Source: JASFUX01 sp050050115
Lineage (GTDB): Bacteria; Pseudomonadota; Alphaproteobacteria; Caulobacterales; Maricaulaceae
Assembly: GCA_050050115.1 (NCBI GenBank)
Contig: JASFUX010000105.1
Location: 1-11,202, forward strand
DNA length: 11,202 nucleotides
Direction: 5' to 3'
Part shown: positions 7,228-11,202 of the stretch, piece after piece
Layout: every line of letters begins with the position of its first letter
How positions within the stretch are numbered: the stretch's first letter is position 1
Position numbers and translations under genes: made by a program
Notes under the pieces: generated by a model
The model's input: only the letters and a program-made list of their open reading frames with translations
Databases searched by the model: none
What the model was told of the DNA's origin: nothing

Positions 7228-7647
7228 CTAGCCCTTGAACGCGCCCAGCTTGCACACCCGCGCCCACTCGGCGCCGGTCACCGGCTGCACGGACAGGCGC
7301 GAATTGTTCACGAGCACCATATCTTTCAGCTTGGAGTCGGCCTTGACCTGCGCGAGCGTCACCGGCGCGGCGAACGGCGCCACGGCCTTCACGTCGACGC
7401 AGTCCCAATCGCCTTCCGTAGCGGTAGGATCGGGATAGGCCTCGCGGATCACCTCGACGACGCCGACGACTTCGCGCGCACTTCCCGAATGATAAAAAAG
7501 GCAGCGGTCGCCCTTTTTCATCGCACGCATGTTGTTGCGCGCCTGATAGTTACGCACGCCGTCCCAGTGTTCGCCCTTCGCGCCGCGCTTGACCTGCTGG
7601 TCCCACGACCAGGTCTCGGGCTCGGACTTGATCAGCCAGTAGGCCAT
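7228..7647 (-). CDS. EVE domain-containing protein
   Basis: A 139-residue cytoplasmic protein that is a single EVE domain (PUA-like superfamily, related to YTH domains), whose members are proposed to bind modified bases in nucleic acid. Family motifs are complete: YWLIKSEPETWSWDQ at the N-terminus (3-17), HWDGVRNYQARNNMRAMKKGD (27-47), FYHSG (51-55), VVGVVEV (60-66), DPTA (73-76), and LVNNSRLSVQPVT (112-124) followed by EW (127-128). Length is normal for the stand-alone family. The ATG at 7647-7645 has GAGGA 5-6 nt upstream. It is last in a run of minus-strand genes that begins with aspS, and converges on the pentapeptide gene. Many EVE proteins are housekeeping genes in Alphaproteobacteria; some EVE domains are fused to restriction or CRISPR genes, but nothing here suggests that. 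Confidence 0.93.
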   Translation of the reverse strand: MAYWLIKSEPETWSWDQQVKRGAKGEHWDGVRNYQARNNMRAMKKGDRCLFYHSGSAREVVGVVEVIREAYPDPTATEGDWDCVDVKAVAPFAAPVTLAQVKADSKLKDMVLVNNSRLSVQPVTGAEWARVCKLGAFKG

Positions 7648-7654
7648 CGCTTCC

Positions 7655-7915
7655 TCACGCTTTCTTGGCCGGCTGCTTCGGCGGTTCGACGATGCGGAGT
7701 AGGTCGTGGTCGATCGCTACGCGCTTGGTTCGGAGGATTAGCACGGCTTTCAATCGAGCGGGATCACCCCAAACCATGTCGCGCCTGCGCCGCACAAAGC
7801 GCAGCGGCGTGAGTTGGATAACCGTCGTGCTCTCGAATGAAGGCCGTCGGCTGAGAGCCGCTACTTGATCGCCCGCCCGGAGAGGCAGGTAAACTGAACA
7901 GTCGACACGCCGCAC
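7655..7915 (-). CDS. Hypothetical small protein, doubtful
   Basis: An open frame of 86 codons from a GTG at 7915 to a TGA 7 nt upstream of the EVE start. I do not recognise it. The GTG has no ribosome binding site and its first 55 bp overlap the end of the lipoprotein gene, so the true start may be GTG 7795 or ATG 7777; the last gives 40 residues with an AGG 6 nt upstream. The part from about residue 24 on reads like a protein (VIQLTPLRFV, then DMVWGDPARLKAVLILRTKR) and ends in a Lys-rich tail. Codon choice is less GC-biased than in neighbours (several CTA and GTA codons). Its ending RIVEPPK is identical to seven residues at the C-terminus of the nearby AspS. It could be a real small gene, a remnant, or spacer. 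Confidence 0.35.
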   Translation of the reverse strand: MRRVDCSVYLPLRAGDQVAALSRRPSFESTTVIQLTPLRFVRRRRDMVWGDPARLKAVLILRTKRVAIDHDLLRIVEPPKQPAKKA

Positions 7916-8166
7916 ACCAAGTTGCAGCGGTTAGCGTCGCGCAGGCTGGAGATTTCCTGAAACCTCTCACCGCGTTCCTCGCAATAGGCTCGGCCTGCGT
8001 CCTGGGCAATCACCAGCGCGTCGTTCAGATCGCCCCACACCGGCTTCCAGACCGAGTACTCGTAAACCCGCGCGCTTGCGTCGACGGCGAAGAAGGTCGG
8101 CTCAGAGTTCGAAGCGCAACCGGACAGCACCAAGGCGGCGGAAACGGCAATCACAAACCTGCGCAT
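7861..8166 (-). CDS. Small putative lipoprotein
   Basis: A 101-residue protein with a lipoprotein signal: MRRF, a hydrophobic core (VIAVSAALVL), then the lipobox L-S-G-C at residues 14-17, so the mature protein would begin at lipidated C17. The residue after it is Ala, so an outer-membrane location is more likely than inner-membrane retention. The mature part has four further cysteines (in AYCEERG, RCNLVCG and FTCL) and ends with a short beta-like segment. I do not recognise the family; small lipoproteins with this Cys-rich tail are common in Alphaproteobacteria. The ATG at 8166 is preferred over a GTG at 8169 because GGAGGA lies 8 nt upstream of it; either is possible. It lies 93 bp downstream of aspS on the same strand. 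Confidence 0.72.
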   Translation of the reverse strand: MRRFVIAVSAALVLSGCASNSEPTFFAVDASARVYEYSVWKPVWGDLNDALVIAQDAGRAYCEERGERFQEISSLRDANRCNLVCGVSTVQFTCLSGRAIK

Positions 8167-8200
8167 CACAAAGCTCCTCCGAAAAGCCGACCCGAACTAT

Positions 8201-8237
8201 GCCGTCGAGGACGACGGCGTGTCAAAAGGGCGCCGTC
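8201..8237. repeat. Overlapping inverted repeats between aspS and the lipoprotein gene
   Basis: Three related arms occur: GCCGTC (8201-8206), GACGGCG (8213-8219) and CGCCGTC (8231-8237). The middle arm can pair with either outer arm, giving a 6-bp stem with a 6-nt loop or a 7-bp stem with an 11-nt loop. The site is 23 bp past the aspS stop on the minus strand. It may attenuate or process transcript from aspS into the lipoprotein gene. No T run follows, so intrinsic termination is doubtful. Confidence 0.35.
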
Positions 8238-8259
8238 GGATCGGAGTCCGGCCTCAGCC

Positions 8260-10065
8260 CTACTCCGCCTTCTTCGGCGGCTCGACGATACGGATGTGCA
8301 GCTCCTTGAGCTGACGGTCATCGACCTTCGAGGGCGCGTTCATCATCAAGTCCTGCGCCTGCTGGTTCATCGGGAACATCGTGACTTCGCGAATGTTCTC
8401 GACGCCAGCAAGCAGCATGACGATGCGATCAACGCCCGGCGCCAGCCCGCCGTGCGGCGGCGCGCCGAAGCGGAAGGCGTTGAGCATGCCGCCGAACTCG
8501 GTCTCGACAACCTCTTTGGAGTGACCGGCGATCTCGAAGGCTTTGTACATGATGTCCGGGCGATGGTTCCGGATCGCGCCCGAGCACAGCTCCACGCCGT
8601 TGCAGACGATGTCGTACTGGTAGGCGAGGATGCTCAAGGGGTCCTCGTTCTCGAGCGCCTCAAGCCCGCCCTGGGGCATCGAGAACGGGTTGTGCGAGAA
8701 GTCGACCCGCTTTTCGTCCTCGTCCCATTCATACATCGGGAAGTCGACGATCCAGCAGAACTTGAACGTGTCCGGCTCGATCAGATCCAGCTCCGCGCCG
8801 ATCCGCGCGCGCGCCGCGCCGGCGAGCTTCAAGGCGTCCGACGCCTCGCCGGCGGCGAAGAACACCGCGTCGCCCGCGCCAACGCCAGCGTGCTCGGCCA
8901 TGGCGCGCTGAACCGCTTCGGGAATGAACTTGGCGATCGGCCCCTTGCCTTCGAGTCCGCCGTCTCCGTCTTCAAAGACGATGTAGCCCAGCCCCGGGGC
9001 CTGCATCTCCTTGCGCGCCCAATCGTTGAGCTTGTCAAAGAACGACCGCGGCTGTGTCGCTGCGCCGGGTGCCGGGATGGCGCGCACGGTGCCGCCCTTG
9101 GAGATCACGTTCTTGAAGGCGTTGAAGGTCACGCCCTCGTCCTCGAAGAACTCGGTCACGTCGGAGTTCTCGAGCGGAATCCGTAGGTCCGGCTTGTCGG
9201 TGCCGTACTTCAGCATCGCGTCGGCGTACGGAATGCGCGGGAACGGCGCGGGGGTGACCGCGCGTCCGTTCGCGAACTCTTCGAAAACGCCGTGCAACAC
9301 CGGCTCGATCGCGGCGAAGACGTCGTCTTGGGTGACGAAGCTCATTTCGACGTCGAGCTGGTAGAACTCGCCAGGAGACCGGTCGGCGCGAGAGTCCTCG
9401 TCGCGGAAACACGGAGCGATCTGAAAGTAGCGGTCAAAGCCGGCGACCATGATCAGCTGCTTAAACTGCTGGGGCGCCTGGGGCAGCGCGTAGAACTGAC
9501 CTGGATGCAGCCGCGAGGGCACCAAAAAGTCGCGCGCGCCTTCGGGGCTCGACGCTGTCAGGATCGGGGTCTGAAACTCAGTGAAGCCCTGCTCGATCAT
9601 CCGCCGCCGCAGCGAGGCGATCACGTTCGAGCGCAGCGTGATGTTGGCGTGCAGGCTGTCGCGTCGGAGATCGAGGTAGCGGTAGCGCAGCCGCAAGTCT
9701 TCGGGATAGTCGGGTTCGCCGAACACCGGCAGCGGCAGCTCCTCGGCCTCGGAATGCACCTCCAGCGCCTTGACCCGCAGCTCGACCTCGCCAGTGTCGA
9801 TATTCGGGTTGACCGTCTCAGTATCGCGGGCGACGACTTCGCCCTCGACCGAGACCACGCTTTCCGACCGCAGCCGCTCGAACCGCTCGAAATGAGGATT
9901 TTCCGGCGCGAGCACGCATTGGGTGACGCCGAAGTGATCGCGAACGTCGACGAACAGGAGCCCGCCGTGGTCGCGCTTTCTATGAACCCAGCCGGCCAGC
10001 TTGACCGTCTGTCCGACGTCGCCGGCGCGCAGAGCGCCGCAGGTGTGGGTGCGGTATTCGTTCAT
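8260..10065 (-). CDS. aspS: Aspartate--tRNA(Asp/Asn) ligase
   Basis: A 601-residue class II aminoacyl-tRNA synthetase of the bacterial type that charges tRNA with aspartate in the cytoplasm. The OB-fold anticodon-binding domain is about 1-105 (KLAGWVHRKRDHGGLLFVDV). Class II motif 1 is near 140-170. Motif 2 is F220-R-D-E-D followed by RADRSPGEFYQLDVEMSF. The bacterial GAD insertion spans about 290-430. Motif 3 is GLAPGVDR at 540-547, with R547 the ATP-binding Arg. H33 in RKRDHGG corresponds to the His reported for non-discriminating AspRS (Pseudomonas His31; discriminating enzymes have Leu), so the enzyme probably also makes Asp-tRNA(Asn) for GatCAB. The ATG at 10065 starts the expected MNEYRTHTCG; only a weak AAGG precedes it by about 9 nt. 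It is divergent from the methyltransferase gene and leads the minus-strand run toward the EVE gene. Confidence 0.97.
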   Translation of the reverse strand: MNEYRTHTCGALRAGDVGQTVKLAGWVHRKRDHGGLLFVDVRDHFGVTQCVLAPENPHFERFERLRSESVVSVEGEVVARDTETVNPNIDTGEVELRVKALEVHSEAEELPLPVFGEPDYPEDLRLRYRYLDLRRDSLHANITLRSNVIASLRRRMIEQGFTEFQTPILTASSPEGARDFLVPSRLHPGQFYALPQAPQQFKQLIMVAGFDRYFQIAPCFRDEDSRADRSPGEFYQLDVEMSFVTQDDVFAAIEPVLHGVFEEFANGRAVTPAPFPRIPYADAMLKYGTDKPDLRIPLENSDVTEFFEDEGVTFNAFKNVISKGGTVRAIPAPGAATQPRSFFDKLNDWARKEMQAPGLGYIVFEDGDGGLEGKGPIAKFIPEAVQRAMAEHAGVGAGDAVFFAAGEASDALKLAGAARARIGAELDLIEPDTFKFCWIVDFPMYEWDEDEKRVDFSHNPFSMPQGGLEALENEDPLSILAYQYDIVCNGVELCSGAIRNHRPDIMYKAFEIAGHSKEVVETEFGGMLNAFRFGAPPHGGLAPGVDRIVMLLAGVENIREVTMFPMNQQAQDLMMNAPSKVDDRQLKELHIRIVEPPKKAE

Positions 10066-10151
10066 GGCGACAGGCCTTGCTGGCTCGCCGGCCGGGCCGA
10101 CGCGGCGGGAACACGCCGCGGATTGGCCGAGGTGTCAAGCCGGCGGCGGCG

Positions 10152-10985
10152 ATGACGATGGTTCAGCAGAATTCCTCAAGCGCCGACCTGCGGCGCCGCG
10201 GCATCGCTCTTCTGCGCGATCTGAGGCTGCTCGGCGCGGTCGATGCGATAAGGCGCTGGCGCACGATCCGCGCCGCGGCGGCGGACAATCAGGCCTTTCT
10301 CGAGGAACACCCCGCCTTCGCCGCGCCGCCGCTCGCCTACGTCTACGAGATCGCGGGACACGTCAGCTTGCGCACCTTCGCCGCCACCGGCCGGACCGCT
10401 TGCGAGGCGCTGGCCGCGTTGGCGGACGCACATCTGGAGGGGCCGCTGGAGCGCGTGCTCGACTGGGGCGTCGGGCTCGGGCGGGTGGCGCGCTGGTGGC
10501 CCGAGGTGCGGCCAGGCGTCGAGATCTGGGGCTGCGACCCCTGGGCGGAGGCGATCGCCTGGGGACGGGGCGCGCTGCCGGAGGTGCAACTCGAGCAGCT
10601 GTCGATGCAACCGCCAACGCCGTTCGCCGAGGACCAGTTCGATCTCGTCTACGGCATCTCGATCCTCACCCACCTGCCGCTGGACGCGCAGCAGGCATGG
10701 CTCGCCGAACTCGCACGGATCGTTCGACCGGGCAGCCTCGTCGCCCTGACGCTTCAAGGCCGGCGCGCGCTCGACCGGTTCTCGCCGGCGGAGCGCGCAG
10801 CGTGGGAGGCTGGCGAGATGATCGAGCGAAGCGGGGTCCAAGAGGGCTCACGGCTCTATCTCGCCTATCATCCCCCCGGCTTCGCGCGGGACGTGCTGTT
10901 CGCCGACTGGACGCTGCTCGTCCATGAGGAGGACTCACCGGTCGGCTCCGGCGGGCAGGATCTTTGGCTGCTCAGACGGCCCTAG
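10152..10985 (+). CDS. Class I SAM-dependent methyltransferase
   Basis: A 277-residue protein with a helical, Arg-rich N-terminal extension (about 1-60) and a Rossmann methyltransferase domain. Motif I is VLDWGVGLGR at 102-111, the acidic residue ending strand 2 is D129 in WGCDPW, and FDLVYGISILTHLP at 163-176 with WLAELARIVRPGS (183-195) is the motif IV-VI region typical of Methyltransf_11/25 families. The substrate cannot be told; relatives occur in glycan, lipid and small-molecule pathways. The start is uncertain: ATG 10152 or ATG 10158 are adjacent and neither has a good ribosome binding site. A TTG at 10077 would add 25 Arg/Gly/Pro-rich residues from the aspS promoter side, which I judge non-coding. 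Only 86 bp separate the ATG from the divergent aspS start, and both promoters must lie there. The stop TAG is at 10983-10985. Confidence 0.85.
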   Translation: MTMVQQNSSSADLRRRGIALLRDLRLLGAVDAIRRWRTIRAAAADNQAFLEEHPAFAAPPLAYVYEIAGHVSLRTFAATGRTACEALAALADAHLEGPLERVLDWGVGLGRVARWWPEVRPGVEIWGCDPWAEAIAWGRGALPEVQLEQLSMQPPTPFAEDQFDLVYGISILTHLPLDAQQAWLAELARIVRPGSLVALTLQGRRALDRFSPAERAAWEAGEMIERSGVQEGSRLYLAYHPPGFARDVLFADWTLLVHEEDSPVGSGGQDLWLLRRP

Positions 10986-11104
10986 ACCGCGCCAAACTGA
11001 TGACCAGCGACGGGCAACGAATTGTGGTTGTTGAAGTATTTCGCACCGGCCTGCGGCTCGTCGAAAGACGCGCCGTAATCCGCGCTTCGGGCGAAAGACG
11101 GCTT
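10982..11104 (-). other. Start-less protein-like frame between methyltransferase and rnd
   Basis: On the minus strand, a 40-codon frame runs from just after an in-frame TGA (11107-11105) to a TAG at 10984-10982. It has no ATG or GTG, so it cannot be translated as a normal gene. Still, the reading (ADYGASFDEPQAGAKYFNN, then HNSLPVAG) looks like a protein C-terminus, and 29 of 40 codons end in G or C, more than the alternative minus-strand frame I compared. Its stop overlaps the methyltransferase stop within a CTAG. It may be a decayed 3' end of a lost gene, or chance. On the plus strand a 42-codon ORF (11000-11128) also exists but has no ribosome binding site. Confidence 0.25.
11062..11100 (+). 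repeat. Direct repeat CGAAAGACG upstream of rnd
   Basis: CGAAAGACG occurs at 11062-11070 and again at 11092-11100, exactly 30 bp (about three helical turns) apart, in the 152-bp gap before the ribonuclease D gene. It could be a paired regulator site on one face of the DNA. It is short and may be chance. Confidence 0.25.
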
Positions 11105-11124
11105 TCATCCCATGCCGGGCCGGC

Positions 11125-11137
11125 CTAAACCTGCGCG
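11125..11137 (+). promoter_or_regulatory. Promoter-like -10 element just upstream of rnd, leaderless candidate
   Basis: CTAAAC at 11125-11130 ends 7 nt before the ATG at 11138, and no Shine-Dalgarno sequence is present (CTGCGCG). Spacing and flanks mirror the pentapeptide gene start (TATAGT, then TGGCGCG, then ATG). The hexamer is only a moderate match to a -10, with a possible TTTCAT -35 at 11103-11108 (16-bp spacer). Confidence 0.3.
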
Positions 11138-11202
11138 ATGCGCCTGATCACCGACACCACAGAGCTCGCACAGGCTTGCGCCAAGCTGGCCGCAGGCGAC
11201 TT
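11138..11202 (+). CDS. rnd: Probable ribonuclease D, N-terminal fragment cut by window edge
   Basis: Only the first 21 codons and 2 bases are in the window. The reading MRLITDTTELAQACAKLAAGD matches the usual opening of alphaproteobacterial ribonuclease D (M-x-L-I-T-x-T-x-E-L, Ala-rich helix), just before the expected first DEDD exonuclease motif (VDTEF). RNase D is a 3'-5' exoribonuclease acting in tRNA and stable RNA maturation. The position near aspS agrees with the gene order I recall from other Alphaproteobacteria. No catalytic residue is visible here, so the call rests on the N-terminus and context. Confidence 0.7.
   Translation, partial: MRLITDTTELAQACAKLAAGD

Noticed and set aside
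10077..10151. N-terminal extension of the methyltransferase from a TTG at 10077
   Set aside because: The 25 added residues are Arg/Gly/Pro-rich without family character, the TTG lacks a good ribosome binding site, and the stretch is needed for the divergent aspS and methyltransferase promoters.

Overview
The window is GC-rich chromosomal DNA from an alphaproteobacterium. The evidence is an alphaproteobacterial-type long adenosylcobalamin-dependent ribonucleotide reductase (NrdJ), an NDUFA12-type complex I subunit next to MlaD and DUF2155 genes, and aspS close to an rnd-like start. Caulobacterales/Parvularculales-like lineages seem plausible, but the genus cannot be read from the sequence. No rRNA, tRNA, insertion sequence, CRISPR array, phage gene or integration scar was seen. 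Most of the window is ordinary housekeeping DNA.

Layout. (1) Positions 88-1505, minus strand: a three-gene envelope/respiration cluster transcribed NDUFA12 -> mlaD -> DUF2155, with mlaD and DUF2155 overlapping by 4 bp. (2) Positions 1506-1787: a divergent intergenic region with a candidate pair of NrdR-like boxes. (3) Positions 1788-5492, plus strand: nrdJ, complete, with its active-site and C-terminal cysteines. (4) Positions 5578-7155, plus strand: an exported pentapeptide-repeat protein with an Ala-rich helical C-terminal half, whose ATG has no ribosome binding site and sits just after a -10-like hexamer. (5) Positions 7228-10065, minus strand: aspS, then a small lipoprotein, a doubtful small ORF and an EVE-domain protein, all in one direction. 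(6) Positions 10152-10985, plus strand: a class I SAM methyltransferase divergent from aspS. (7) Positions 11138-11202: the first 21 codons of a probable ribonuclease D gene, cut by the window edge, again with a leaderless-looking start.

How the genes fit together. NrdJ supplies deoxyribonucleotides and needs B12 but not oxygen. NDUFA12 belongs to respiratory complex I. MlaD points to phospholipid traffic between inner and outer membranes. AspS has the His typical of non-discriminating enzymes, which implies an amidotransferase (GatCAB) route to Asn-tRNA elsewhere in the genome. I see no defence, toxin-antitoxin or biosynthetic cluster. The least explained items are the pentapeptide/helical exported protein, the small ORF between the EVE gene and the lipoprotein, and a start-less protein-like frame between the methyltransferase and rnd.
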